Origin: Coprinus comatus
Lineage: Eukaryota > Basidiomycota > Agaricomycetes > Agaricales > Agaricaceae
Length of the DNA: 64,000 nucleotides
Reading direction: 5' to 3'
Assembly: GCA_034638255.1 (NCBI GenBank)
Contig: JAWPGT010000012.1
Location: 248,001-312,000 of the forward strand
Both the position numbers and the translations under genes were made by a program. A model generated the notes under the pieces. The model was given only the letters and a program-made list of their open reading frames with translations. It made no database searches and had not been told where the DNA came from. Shown one piece after another: positions 1 through 12,895 of this stretch (within the stretch, counting starts at the first letter, position 1; each line of letters starts with the position of its first letter).

Positions 1-1305
1 AAGAGCGTTAGCAATCCCTATACTGAAGTCCTTGAGTAGTTTCCTGTTCTTTTGAGACTTCCTGTGCGTAATGAAACCGTAAGACCCAGTATAAATATGC
101 ACTTAATTAACTCCTCCTTTGAATTAGAAATTTCTCCAGTGGTTTAGGCGCGAGCCAGAACTTCAAGGAAAGAAAGACCGCGAATTCTTTTTGGTACAAC
201 TTGACAAGACGAGAACTACCCTCGGACATGGAACTTCCTTATTCTGCGCGGCTTCTCGAGCTTTACAGAAACAACAGGATTACGGTTTTTCCGATATTGA
301 AACTGCCATCCTTACTTCTGCGCCCTTCACAGCCGGTGTAGCTACGGTAGGTCCTAGTGCACTTGGAAGCATCAGATGTATAAATCAAGTCTTCCGCCCT
401 TGTTCTAGACTCTTGGGGAGTTCGAAGCGTTTATACGTAAGTGACACCCTCAAAATGTTGGTAACGATGGGTTTGACCGAGTAGAGTTAGTGGCTATGAC
501 ACTATTCCCCGAAGTCATGAAGAAAGCGCAAAAGGAAATTACTGATGTCATTGGCCCCCGAATGCCAAGTTTCAACGATTTTGAATCTTTACCCTATATT
601 CAAGCTGTCGTTAAGGAGACCCTACGGTTAGTACGAAATGCATACCGGGAAATTAATTCTCCTCCTGAGTAGGTTTTTAGATGGCATCCAGTTTTACCAT
701 TTGGCATTCCTCACGCAGCCGACGTTGATGATGTCTATGAAGGAATGTTTATACCAAAAGGCAGTACAGTCATTGCAAATATTTAGTGAGTATTCAAATC
801 TCGTGAAAAAAAGCATCCATCCTAATCATGTATTAGTGGCCTTACACGAGATGAAGAGGTTAGATACTATTCCCCGAGAGATGCGAACTAAAACACCTAT
901 CTTCTTCCAGACCTTTCCCAACCCAGAGGAATTCAAACCAGAACGTTTCTTAAACAACGATGACCCATTCTTCAAGAACTATAGTATGACATTTGGCTTC
1001 GGGCGTCGGATTTGTCCTGGTCAACATGTTGCTTCAGACCAACTCTTCCTCATGATTGCAAGGTATGGGATAATTACCCATTGCTTAAGTTTTCTGTTTA
1101 TTAAGTATACATTAGGGTCCTGTGGGGATTTAACATTGATCCAATCACTGACATCAAGACTGATCTGACCATCAAGCAACATGGAAGGTTCGGTGCACCG
1201 CCTGTTCTCGCCTATAAACTAGTAGTAAGGAACACGTTTGTTCACTCTATCATCCTAGAAGAAGCAGCGGTGGCCGAGGACAAGGCCAAGAACTGGGAGT
1301 ATTAA
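1..1305 (+). pseudogene. Cytochrome P450, C-terminal half intact, N-terminal part decayed or cut by window edge
   Basis: The 3' part encodes a microsomal-type P450 monooxygenase (heme-thiolate oxidase). Splicing out 627-680, 786-836, 859-910 and 1063-1115 gives a continuous frame to the TAA at 1303-1305. It carries the K-helix ETLR (split by intron 627-680), a WHPVLPFGIPHA segment, PEEFKPERF, and the heme-binding loop FGFGRRICPG at 992-1021 with the Cys ligand. Further 5' the match becomes poor. Around 290-375 the I-helix region is recognisable, but the usual AGxDTT is replaced by AGVATVGP. A stop interrupts the frame near 37-39, and no convincing start is visible. The gene may begin upstream of the window, so decay and truncation by the window edge cannot be fully separated. 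The fold resembles mushroom CYP64-like multigene families, but the substrate cannot be told. It ends only 41 bp from the end of the convergent MurQ-kinase gene. Confidence 0.7.
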
Positions 1306-1346
1306 TTATGACGAGATTAGTGAGTGCCTGGAATCATAAATACAGG

Positions 1347-3774
1347 TTACGTCAAATAATCGCGTATGAGAACTTGGATACCAGCTTCAGCTGCACTTGC
1401 AACGTTTTCCGAACGCGCAAATGAGTACCCTCGAACCCTAAGTGCTTCTAATATCATCACTCTGTACTCTTCTACCTGAGACAAAGCGCCACCAAAGACA
1501 AGCACCGAGGCCGAAGTGGACCTAAAAGTATATCCTGACCTTACAAGCAAGGAGATGACAGTATTCGCAGCTGATTCCGCGGCATTGGCTACAATTTCAA
1601 GGGCCTCATTGTCTGGTGGTATAGTAGTAGTAGATGTTGAGAACGCGTAATTAAACACGAGGCGGCAGACTCCAGCAATTCGAAGTTTAGGATCAGTATC
1701 CACAGATGCAGGGTCCTGTCCTTCTTTTAAGATCGGAGGAACATTCAGATAAACTGCTGATATCAGTTCTTCGACCGATCGACAGCCAAAATATCTTGTT
1801 ATGGCGAGATGAAGGGGAGTGGGTGGTAAACCGCGATCGCTCTGATCCAGTGCCGCTCGCACTGCGTCTCTGCCAATGGCGAATGCTGAACCTTCATCAC
1901 CTAACAGGTATCCCCATCCGCTGCTCCGATTGAGCGGCTTTGGAAGAGAGGATGATTCTCCATCGTCTGGAAGAGTATAGTTGTGAGCAATAGTGCCCGT
2001 TCCAGTAACCAGGACAATGCCCCCGTGAATCCTAGCTCCGGTGGGGGTGGGTTCCTGGGAGTTGGCTATTGCAGATGATAGGAGTGCAGCATCATTAGTG
2101 ACCATTAGCTCCGCTGGGGTAGGAAGCTTTAGAAGTGATGCAATACGACCACGAATGGATGCAAGGTCTGCCGATCTATCGAGGCCTGCGCCGCCTATCC
2201 AAGCCGCAGCAAATATGGGTGTTTCTATAGGAAGAGAGCTCGATAATCCGAGTTCTAAGGGAAGCGCGGCTAAAGCCTCGTTCACAGCTTTGGTAAGTAC
2301 TGAAAGAGCGATGTCATGTCCTAAGGTTACACTAAAAATATGATGAGCTAAAGCAATTCAGAGACGGCTACACGTACAAATTGCATGGACCTGATTGTCC
2401 TTGCGAAAGGATGCCATTTTTATCTGCAATAACCGCCTTGCACTTGGTACCGCCAGCATCAATACATAACACAAAGTGTTCCGGTTTGGTGGCGCTTTCT
2501 AGTCTTTCCTGACCATTAGAATGCTCCAAAGCATTCCTTAACAGTCCTCCTGCATTTTCAAGCAACGTTTTAGCAATGTGTATTGTACACTTGTGGCGTT
2601 CTACAACGATTGCCAATTTTACGTTTCCATCACAGGATAGAATAAGTTCATCTATCTGAATGTCTGAGAGTGTTGCCGTGGGAAGGACGGTTCTAAAGAT
2701 TCGGCGAGCTCGATCCATGAGTTTACGGTTTGATGGTTTGACGTCCACCATCTGATCCACAAGATATTAGGTGGATAATTTACCAAACGCAGAGGATACT
2801 CTTACCAAGTTTCCATATGTTTTCCCGATACGAATCATGACGCCCGTAGATATCATGTTGAGAATCTAGCACACGTGTAAATCAAAAGCTACAAGCCTGA
2901 ACAGCAAATCAAGCTACCAATTTAGTTGCTGTACCAGCTTTTAGTCTCGTACTTCCTGTCACCACTTCTGGCCCAACTACACATTCAATAACATAGGAGC
3001 ACTTGTCACGCATAAGGCTTGGTTTAACGCAACACAACCCAACAGCTAGGGCACCAATTTCTTGGGCATATTCTAGGCCTCCGAGAACATATGGAGTTCT
3101 CCCAGAACTAGCGATACCAATTACTGTATCCAAATTAGATAAAGGAGGATCAAGTGATTTCAGATCATTAACAGAAAGGATGGTCGAGTCTTCTGCGCCT
3201 TCAACCGCCTTTCGGATAGCAGTATCACCACCTGCAATGATGCTAGTTGGCTACATAAACATAACTCGACACTGATCACGGACATGGTTAGAACTTACCC
3301 TATAAACTGAGAATGTGGTGCTGAAAATGTCGGAGGGCTAAAGCCGTGCGTCAGATAGAATATCTTTTCACTGGTAATGTCCAATTACTACATTTCTGAT
3401 GCATCGAGGACGCCTAACCTGTGAGATTTCAACCTATTTATTTCATTTCACTTTTCCTGTTCAACGAGCCAATATCGTACCTTCCGCTTGTACCAGCCCC
3501 CATGTACACTACACGCCCATTTAATCTTATCTTGTCGGCGACAAGATCGATGACAGTAGCGATGTCATCAAGACAGTGTCGAACAAAACCGGCAATATGA
3601 GAGTCTTCCACATTGATTATTTCTAGATGTGCTTAAGTGATTGCCACAACACAAAGATAATGAAACTTCCTTACTACATATATCCAAGGCAGATAGAGCG
3701 TCTATGTCTTTCGACCGGCCGTTGCGGCTTTCTGTCTGCAAGCTGGAAAGGATTTCAGGAATTTCCGTTGTCAT
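1347..3774 (-). CDS. MurNAc-6-phosphate etherase (MurQ) fused to a BadF/GlcNAc-kinase-type domain
   Basis: Eight exons, read 3774 to 1347: 3675-3774, 3481-3622, 3392-3418, 3299-3337, 2918-3242, 2806-2865, 2378-2751, 1347-2331. They join to 684 codons (683 aa) in one frame. Residues ~1-300 are a SIS-fold MurQ etherase, which cleaves the lactyl ether of MurNAc-6-P to give GlcNAc-6-P and lactate. Visible motifs are MGAGTSGRLGVLDASE, IAGGDTAIRKAVEGAEDS and GPEVVTGSTRLKAGTATK. The two glutamates equivalent to the bacterial catalytic pair (DASE and VEGAE) are kept. Residues ~323-683 are an actin-fold sugar kinase: phosphate-1 motif CIDAGGTK (~327), VTGTGT, GWGYLLGDEGSAFAIGRDA and adenosine motif VFGGALS. 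The start is the first in-frame ATG; upstream the frame opens only with a GTG. This fused architecture is known in some fungi; a physiological role in salvaging bacterial wall sugars is inference. GCKR-type regulators are homologous to MurQ, so a regulatory role is the alternative. Confidence 0.9.
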
Positions 3775-6700
3775 TGTAACGATATTCACGATCGTCCCCG
3801 TGGGAAGGAAAGATAATCAGCATGAGTAGCCAAAGCACATGGACACTGGAGACTCGGAGAGAGAAATATACTAAAGTTTTAAGGTTTCGTAACCCAGATT
3901 TCTTATGTTAGTCATGGGATTGGGATATGACGTCAGTGACATTACCGTTTTTTTGTGTTCAAATAATCTAGTATACATACTACATAGTGATAGTTCGTCC
4001 GCCTCATGTACTGTACTTTACTACGCAGCGGGGTGTTTCGGGACCGAATTATACTAGCCGCGAAACTACTAGCCTTGAAACGAACCACTGTCAGAATAAC
4101 CATCTGATAGCCACCTCTCGCAATGGTTGGCTCGAAGAATGGATGTCCAGCTCAGCGAGAATTAATCTTTTACGACCCCCTACGACACTCGTATTGCGTT
4201 ATATGTATATGTAAAACGAAGCTCATAATACATACATTGCGTTTGTAATGAACTTTGGCAGATATTCAGACCCTGACGTATACTTAGATCGGGTGGCAAG
4301 TGCCCGTCTGAACTCTTATTTACTATCATAGTAATAAGATTTCATTCTTTAGTGGCGTTCGTTTTCCCACTTAAGGTATGGGGACAAATACGAAAGATCT
4401 CGCTGGGCTTTTACTAGTATACCCTAGGCAATAAATTCAACTAATAACCACACAAATTTTCATTTCGCCATTATTACTAGTATTTGATGTCTAGTAGAAC
4501 ATGGAAACTCGACTTTTCAAGTCTGTCTACATATCTCCGAGTTCTATTGTTGTTGTTAATGATCGGATAACGTTTGCTTCAATTTATCAGGTATGAATAA
4601 AGTTGGCCGTGAAAAGGTGGCAGGCATCCCATGAAGTTCCTCTCTGAGTAATCTTATTCGATGCTCATCTTCCTTCGAAGTTGTGATATCTCTCGAGTGG
4701 GTGCCAAGTTGCAGAAGAATCTTATCATTCGGCTTTAGCGGTAGTAATCTAACCCCACCAAGCTCATTCAAATGATGAGGCACTCATGATATCCTTGAAT
4801 GGTACTACGACCATGATGGTTTAACAGTTCTCAATCCTTTGAGTTCAAGTCCCCGGAGACCGTATTCTGGAATCTTGTAAACACATAACGGGAGGGGTCC
4901 GTTTCATCTGTTCTGCAGATACATATCGATCATGATTCATCATTTTTGATTGAGATCATTCACGGAAGAACTGGATCGTTTTTTATAACCCGCAGTTTGA
5001 AGTGAGGGGACGATAGTATTGTCAAGTGCCGGTTAGCTCTGCGCAAGAGAATCTGAACACCATTCCCCATTCCCAGTTCCACTATTAGAGGGGTCGAACT
5101 TATAAGTTGATCTATGGGTCGTTTGTGGCACATATAGTTTGGAAAGCACTGTTGTGCACGTCTCAAACAACAGGAAAATAGTAAGCCCGGCCAGCTGGCA
5201 CTGAGATCATCATGATGGAGCACTTGTAATACTTCTCGGAAAATCTTTCGTTTGCTTCTTCCGACTCGTATCGTTATGGGTTGAGGATTAGAAGAGGTTG
5301 AAGTAAGAAAAGTAACTTACCGATGTCAACGCTTTCCCACTAGCACTGGGATTCGTGACTAATCCCCCCTCCCGGAACAATATCGGACGATCTCAAAGGC
5401 CCTATATAGTAGGCGAGTAAAGTATACCCATAGTAGCTGCGGTAAAAGAACTCTTTTGATCGGTTATACTCCCACCGCCACTGTCGTCTTGAGGCGCAGA
5501 AAAAGAAAAATTCAGGGTATCAGTACATCTGAGAAACTCAAACAACAATGGCCGATGTTTCTTTTTCAATTGATCCACATAGGGCACCGAGGAATTGATC
5601 TGTATTCTCAATTTCTCCTCCATTTCTCCTCCCCATAATCTATGGTGAAACGCGAGCCTCATATTACAAGTGATTGGGCTACGGGATATCGTGATCGTGT
5701 GGTACAGGCGCATCTTTCAAGTGGGTCTTGCTACCGATGATAAGGCTAGTAGAATGTTAAGCCACTAGGATGATATAAGACCTTTCATAGTAATTGCCAT
5801 GTTCGCTATGTTACAATATATAGACAGTATATAGTAGTACTATGACGGAAATATCCACCTTATATTTCTTGATCGCCCATGTAGGTGTTTGCCGAGCAGG
5901 GTAAAACTGGTTTCCAGGGTAAGTAGCGGAAAATCAACAGCTCCCATGATCCTGAAGCGGAGAGAAGTATTTACTTGATATTCACAATACAATACCGATC
6001 GCGTTCCCTAGAGGCTCATCAGCGATGGCTGGGCCAATTCAAAATCTTGGATCTTCAACTGTAAAGCAGTACACCGGAAATAACTCCTCTCTCACATCCG
6101 TCGCCTATTGTCGATCATTGAATTTGAGACAATGACTGTCTGGACTCCGAAGCGGCTGCGTGGAATGAACACGCGTTGAGCGCACCTATATCAGTTTTTT
6201 CGGCTTCTTACTTCAGACGTAATATCACTGGACCTGATATTTAACTTCCTGACATACATAATCCCAGGAATTTAAAGAATTCGCAGCCGATCCATTATTT
6301 ATTTCACTTTTACCCCGTTTCCGAGTTCCTACGTGGTCGGATGTATGTGGATCAATACCCTTCAATTTGAGATATGCAAAGGTTTGTCATGTATGTAGAT
6401 GTATGTATGTAGGTACAATTCTGGGCATCTAAATATACTTAAGTAGTTCACGGCATTTCCCCCCTGGACCTGGCCCGACGGAACAACTTCCCCAAGAGAA
6501 ATAATTTTCTCAGGGAAGAGATGCCGACCGGATTAACACAATGACATCCGCCGCCACCGCCATGACGATCTCACCGCTCTTTCTCCCTTCAAGAAACTCT
6601 CCCACTATATGAACTATTTGAGGTCGGGTAGAGTTTTTTGGGTAGTCAATCAAAATCCGAGGACCAGAAATGTGTCTAAGACGCCAAAATGTTCTGTTTC

Positions 6701-7745
6701 TGAAGATCTGATGACTGAGGCAAATAATTGAATGACTGAGAATTTTCCTTTCGAAGGTTACCCCCATTGAAAAACAGAGGTTGGGCGTAAACGTTTGTAT
6801 CACTGGTTTGTCCTCGTAGTATGCTTCTCTGGAACTCAATCATCGCAGTAGTAGGATTTCCAAATGAAGAATACATATTGCTTTTGAGGCTCAGGAGGCG
6901 AGTCAGATATATTCGGACGCGAAATAATTTACAAGAAACTTATTTTTAGGTTGATAATCAGTAACATTAGATTACTTCCATCATTTATCTAACACTGTCA
7001 TGACCTAATAGACGTCGAACAAGATCAATCCTAGTTGTGCCTACCGTCAAGATTCTCTGTTCATGTCACATAGTCTATCCCTATTATTCTTAAAAATGAA
7101 TGAAGCCAAAGTGATCAACGACAACTTTGACAAGGTATCAATAATGGTGCTATAAGTTGAAAAAATTTGGTCCGAACAATAGTAAACTTACATGGAAGTC
7201 TGTAGAATCAAATGAGTGGAATGTAATTGGAGTCTTTTCTTGTCCCTTGATATTACTCACATACGTGCTTAGATTATATGTATCATCAACAACGCGATCG
7301 AGGAGGTGGCAATATGTCCTATAACGGGCCCTTGAGAGTTTCGCCTCTTGGGCATCCGGTCGAGGTTCCCATTTTGGTTCCAGTGAGACTGAAACACTCA
7401 CTATCCTCAGCTCTCGGGCTTAAATCTTCTGGGAAGCGAAAAAGTTGAAATAAAAGCACAATCAGAGAACAATGTCTATGAAACTTCGGTAATTAATGGG
7501 GTAATTTCCAGGGAACTTCGATGATACGCACTAGTACTTATTTGGAGAAGGTCTAACTAAGTATGAGTTTGTTGCGTTTCGGATTTGTGGTGGCAGATTT
7601 GGAAGGTGTTGTCTTTCAGATGATGGAAAAATGCTTCGGACGGAGTTGGTAACTTCAAGGGTTAGCCGGGTTTTGGGTAGGCACCAAGATTAGGCTGAAT
7701 GTAATTTCACCCTTCAGCGTTCGTTTTGGCACTAATCTAACGACG

Positions 7746-7775
7746 AATGTACATGTCACACTTGACATGTACATT
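7746..7775. repeat. Perfect 13-bp inverted repeat with 4-nt spacer
   Basis: AATGTACATGTCA, then CACT, then the exact reverse complement TGACATGTACATT. As RNA or single-stranded DNA it would form a stable hairpin. Each arm is itself partly palindromic (TGTACA, ACATGT). It lies in an intergenic region with no gene on either side for more than 3 kb, so a regulatory role is not shown. It could be a terminal structure of a small decayed element. Confidence 0.85.
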
Positions 7776-10031
7776 TCAAGTGGAATGACGGACTGAGAAC
7801 AAAGAGATGAGCTATTTATCAAGTCTTGTCGTTAACTTGTTCATCTCAGCTATTTCTTAGTTGATTCTTGTAGAATGCCGGTTGTAAGGAAAAGTTAGTA
7901 GTACATCAGAATACATCACTGTAACAGCCAAAAATATGACCCGGTGCTAACATCACCGGTGCAGTAACGCTCAAAGGAGATGTTATAGATATGCTCACAG
8001 TGATGGTTACATCTCTTTGGTAGTAACTGAATTTGAAAAGGCTTCTAAACCAGTAAGCCTGATATGACCGTTGGTTTATAATCGAAGGATCGAAGAAGGT
8101 GTTTTGAATAAAGTATATTTACAAGAAGTTTGTTTGAGATTGGAACTCACTTCACTGTTTCACAGCATTCAAAGGTTCAACGATTATGATTTTACTAAAT
8201 CTCATCAACATCTTCGGAGATATGCTCTGTCGGCGCGATTTTAGTAGCCTTATCGTTTTTGTGTGACTTGGATAAACTAGGATCTGTATTACTTGTGATA
8301 ATTCATATATCTTATCCGTTGAACGACTAACAATTTGAATAAGTAACAAGTACACAACTCTACAGTTGTTGCTTAGGTCCACGGTAAAAATCGATCAGAA
8401 TTTCTGTGGAGGCTCATGATTACGTTAATGTCAAATCAAATCGACTTTTGTACAAAACAAACAGGGCCAGACATATTTTCTTATTGCTCTGGTAAAAATG
8501 GCTCAAATGACTTTACGGTTTTCAAAAATATTCAATATTCAGCAAGTTATATTTTTGAAAAATCATTGCGTTATAAGTAAGATCTTCTGGTCCATTAAAT
8601 GAGCCAAAGGCTCTGAGTGCGACAATGAGACCTTGTTTTCAAGAACTAAATTGTTTGACATCAGCCCAGTATCTTTTGCACTGAGCCTCCCTCAATATGC
8701 CTCATCCAAGGATTGTAATTTGTCTGATGTTCACATTTTCGAATCTGGTTGAGACTGAGGGGCATTTTCCACTGCCTGAAACCCCCTCCTCCATCTGAAT
8801 TTGTGACTTTCTTAAGAAAATTAATCTCAAGCTGTTCTCTGTGTCTTCAAGGCATTTTTGAAACTAGATTGAAAACCTTGAATTTGTTCAACTCCCAAAT
8901 TGGCGTCTGTACAAAAGTAGTGGTGTATAGGTGATGTGCACCATACGAGGTTGAACTTTATCACAGTCTATCATGCCAGGATAATCTCAGTCGGTGGAGC
9001 CTCTTTAAAATAATATTCTGGAACGTTGAAAAATACCAATTCCGATCTTATTGTCACGCTTCAGGGAATTACTAATAGAGCGTAGATACCTCAGAAGCAC
9101 TGAGGATAGGAAGTGACTCGGAGAATCTAACACAGTAAATAACAGTGGTACCGGATCAAGTTTCGAGAAGGGATAAATTCGGGGCATGATTACTACTACC
9201 AAGATTGAATATTGAAAGACAAGGGACAGCCTGGAGACAGTGCTTAGCAGTGTCAAACTAGGCTGTACCCGCCACGTCGGGATGGATATGAGGGGATAGC
9301 ACAACCAAATCTGATGATGCAACGTATGTAAATCAGTGGGGTCTAGCTCCTGTTATTTCTTTTTCCGAAGCAAGAAACTCGGGGGAAATATGCTCAGAGG
9401 TATTATTTGCCTATCCCTTTCAAGCACCAAAAGCTATAGAGTAATGCTCTGTAACTCTACACTTCAAGAGGTGTCTCTGAGTTTTTCCATCACGGAAAGT
9501 TTAAAGATGTCCCTTATCAACTATTGCACCCGTACCCGTAGTACCCGCCCGTACCCGTGTACTTAAAAACCTCGATGGGGGAGAAAAGGAAGCCTTCTTA
9601 AAATGAGTTTCAACATCCTACGTAAATTCCAGCCTAATTGTCCCCGAGTTGCTCTCTCCCAATTGCTATCCGTTTGCCATTACTGATATCCCAATCTCCG
9701 AATTCTACTTCCAATTCCCAATTCCGTTCTTTTTGTTCTTTTCTTTAAGTATATCCGAGAAAACACCTTACAGGGCCATTATCTTATTGAAGTTTGAAGA
9801 GGTGTCGGAAACCGGGGGAGTGTGTGTAGTACGCTAGTGGCAGACATCATCAATGTACGTGGCGGTCCGGGAAGTAACCAAGAGTACCAAGAGTGACTAC
9901 AACACCTTCGAACAATCCTTGAACCTGCCTCACGCTTAGTGTGATGTAACTCAAAAAATCTCACTGGATGCTTTATTTAAATGGAGATCACCCGGTTTTT
10001 CTTTGGTCACCAGTCACGCCACACCACCGAA

Positions 10032-10080
10032 CAAAAAAAAAATCATGATTATTTAAAAAAAAAAATAAAAAAAAAAATCA
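10032..10080. repeat. A-rich low-complexity tract
   Basis: Successive A-runs broken by single T, TCATGATT or TAA interruptions. They are followed at about 10098-10122 by short repeats of GTGACCC. There is no coding signal. Confidence 0.8.
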
Positions 10081-12850
10081 ATAGTACCCAGGCGGACCGT
10101 GGTGACCCGTGACCCGTGACACCTTGGGTTGTCATTAGAAGCTATTTCTAGCCCTTTTGTTTTGGGTTCTTTTTGGTGTTCCTTCCTCTTGCCCTCGCCT
10201 CGCCACTGGCCCCCTTCTTTTCCCCCCTTTCCCCACCTCCCTCCCCTTTTGACGTAATGATGTAAGTTGTGGGTACATACTACATTGTAAATAACACTTT
10301 TGTGGCCTAGGCTGGTTTTTTGTAATGAATTCTAATTTAAAGGTCGGTCACAATCAAGGACCGATGATGGGTTTTATTGTAATGCGACCCTTTGATTGAT
10401 TGTAATATATTAAGTACAGGTAGGTACAAGGTAGGTAATCTGTCTTAAGTCTGTTTTAAGTTTAGCTCAGTAACATGATGATATCGGTGGGGGGTTATTA
10501 TTAGTTTTTTTTTGATTTTTTGATTTGTTGGTTGCCTCTCTATTACATCAAGTTCCTTCGCTTCACTTCTTTTCTCGAGAGTACTAGTTTTCCCGCCCCC
10601 TTGACTTTGACCTTGGATTTTGGAACACAACCACCGAGTGTACCCGAGTTACTATACTCAAGGGAACTCCAAGACTGTCTGAGACCCTTCCATTCCAATT
10701 TAATTATGTGTAAGCTGGAGGTCTGGAGTTTGGGGATATCGGAATCAGGGACAGTGCGGGTGAAGATATAAGTAAACTTTTCATTTACGTATTAGCTGTA
10801 CCGAGAGTTCGAGACTTTCAACCTACCTCTCTTTTTCTAGTACTTTTGTTTTTGGATTTTCATCTGATCTGGAAGTATATTATTATCATCAAATCACTCA
10901 GTAGTAACCGTCGCTGATTATGAGGGGGCTGAGATGAGGTCCCCGGTAGGATTCAGTGAAAACAATACGGATCATTTTCTTGACAATGATTGTTTTGAAG
11001 TTTTTAGTTTTTAGTTTTCGAAGCTCTAGCTCTTGAGGTCGGCTGTACTGGACATTTTAAGTCTGTGAAGCTGTTTTTAGAATATCACTCGTCTCGGACT
11101 TGACGGTTTCCGAGCATCAATATAAGTAATATCTCATCGGAAATGCCAACCTCAGGTCCTAAAAGTAGCATCCGGTTCAGGTTATGTTAGTATCCGTACT
11201 ATAGGTAGATACCAAAAACCGTTTGAAACGTAGCCGGGGGCGGGAGTTCCAATGGTTTATTACGAGTGCCAAGCCTAGTACAGAATCCAGATCGTTGTCG
11301 GTGTCGATTGCAAATGTAGATGATCTTATCTCGAGACTGCTCACAGCTCATGGCACACATATCCCATAGATTAGGTTTAAAAAAAGGACTATTCAACCAC
11401 CAAAAGTATCACTGTGTTGGGATCATGATGTTGGCGGCCTTGAGGCGGATTAGATTTACGGTGTGTCTAGAAAGATCGAGGTACTACGCAGGTTATCTTA
11501 TTAAGACTTGAACAGGTTCGAGGTGACTTTGACTCGACTTATTCTCGACTACTGCTCTTACTGCGGTGCTGGGTCGTGATACCGGTATCCCCCAAAAGCC
11601 TTATTACGTTGACATTCACTGGATATAGTAAAGATATCATCATAAATTGAAACAATCATATGAATGAGTATGACTTAGTATAACACCATCAGTGCGAGAA
11701 AATCCTATTTTTAAGTGGCGCGTGCTCGCGTGGATGAAGCTTGGTATTCATCTGTGAGCCTCATGGTAACACACGGAGGAAATAGACTCTTGAGAGAAGA
11801 ATAATTGAGAAAGTCCAATTTGGACTATAGATCAAATAAAAGGGAATACCCTCTTCAATCTACTAGTAAAGTTCTAAATAAAAGAGTGAGATAGTGAGAG
11901 AAGAGAAGAGGGAAACCCCCGGGTGATTTCTGTACCGAAGAAGTGATGAAGCGTTTTCGATACTTGAAACGCAACTTTATGGAGAGCCGCAATAGTATTG
12001 TATAGTATCTAAATATCAAATCATATGGACCAACTGAATTGGAATTGGTTCCAACAGTCAAAGTTGTACTAGAGCAAATCCAATTGAATTGAAGCACGCT
12101 GACAGTGCCAGTTGTCACTGTAGTACATCTACATGATCATGATCATATGTATACTTAATCAATGCACTTCTGAATGTAGTATATAACTTAGGGTCTTTCG
12201 CGTGGTAAATTGATTGAGTCTTGACTGGTCAATCATGGTCAATGGGCCAGTAGTTACTGGTAGTAATGATGTATTGAACTAGACACCATGATGTTGAGGA
12301 ATTAGGTCGTAAAAGAGACTAGAAATGACAAGTCTATGAGATCAAGTTTGATTTTCTTGAAACATGAAACACGCTGAATTGATGTCAACAACGTAGTGAA
12401 TACTATATTCGGTAGAGGGCCAGTCTTCATCGACTCTTCGTTGAATATAACACTCGAACTCCGGACCCTTTATCGACGTCGAAGGTTTATCTGAATGACA
12501 GGTTTGTATGATCACTCTACCTGGCCAAGCTATACATGTGTTTACCCGAGTCGTCATCCAATCTCTTTGTTCCCTCTTTTTTAGGATGTTACCAGATGCT
12601 ACCACTTGGATGTTGTTACCCGGTGGGATAGTGGCGATGGAAGAAAATATTTCCAAGAAAACCTTGCAAACTCTCAAGAAAGGCTCTAATAGGCAGTGGT
12701 AGCAGGTGGTAACATCCTCTTATACTAATTGCAAATACGCCACGCGCCATAAACTCTCATGATCCATGAGTTGAATTTCAATTGGCCAATGTATGCATAA
12801 TTTATCAGTTTCAGTTTACCAGATGAGTCGGAACCCATATGTATAGGAGC

Positions 12851-12895
12851 TTCTTTCTCTCTCTTTCTCCCCCTCTCTCCAACTCTCTCTCTCTT
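12851..12895. repeat. CT-rich microsatellite
   Basis: Imperfect (CT)n/(TTTC)n tract in the gene-poor region. I see no adjacent gene that it would belong to. Confidence 0.8.

Noticed and set aside
2041..2343. Plus-strand ORF of 100 codons over the kinase domain
   Set aside because: Antisense shadow of the conserved MurQ-kinase exon.
4838..4865. GAGTTCAAGTCC, possible tRNA B box
   Set aside because: No stem pairing and no A box or anticodon arm upstream.
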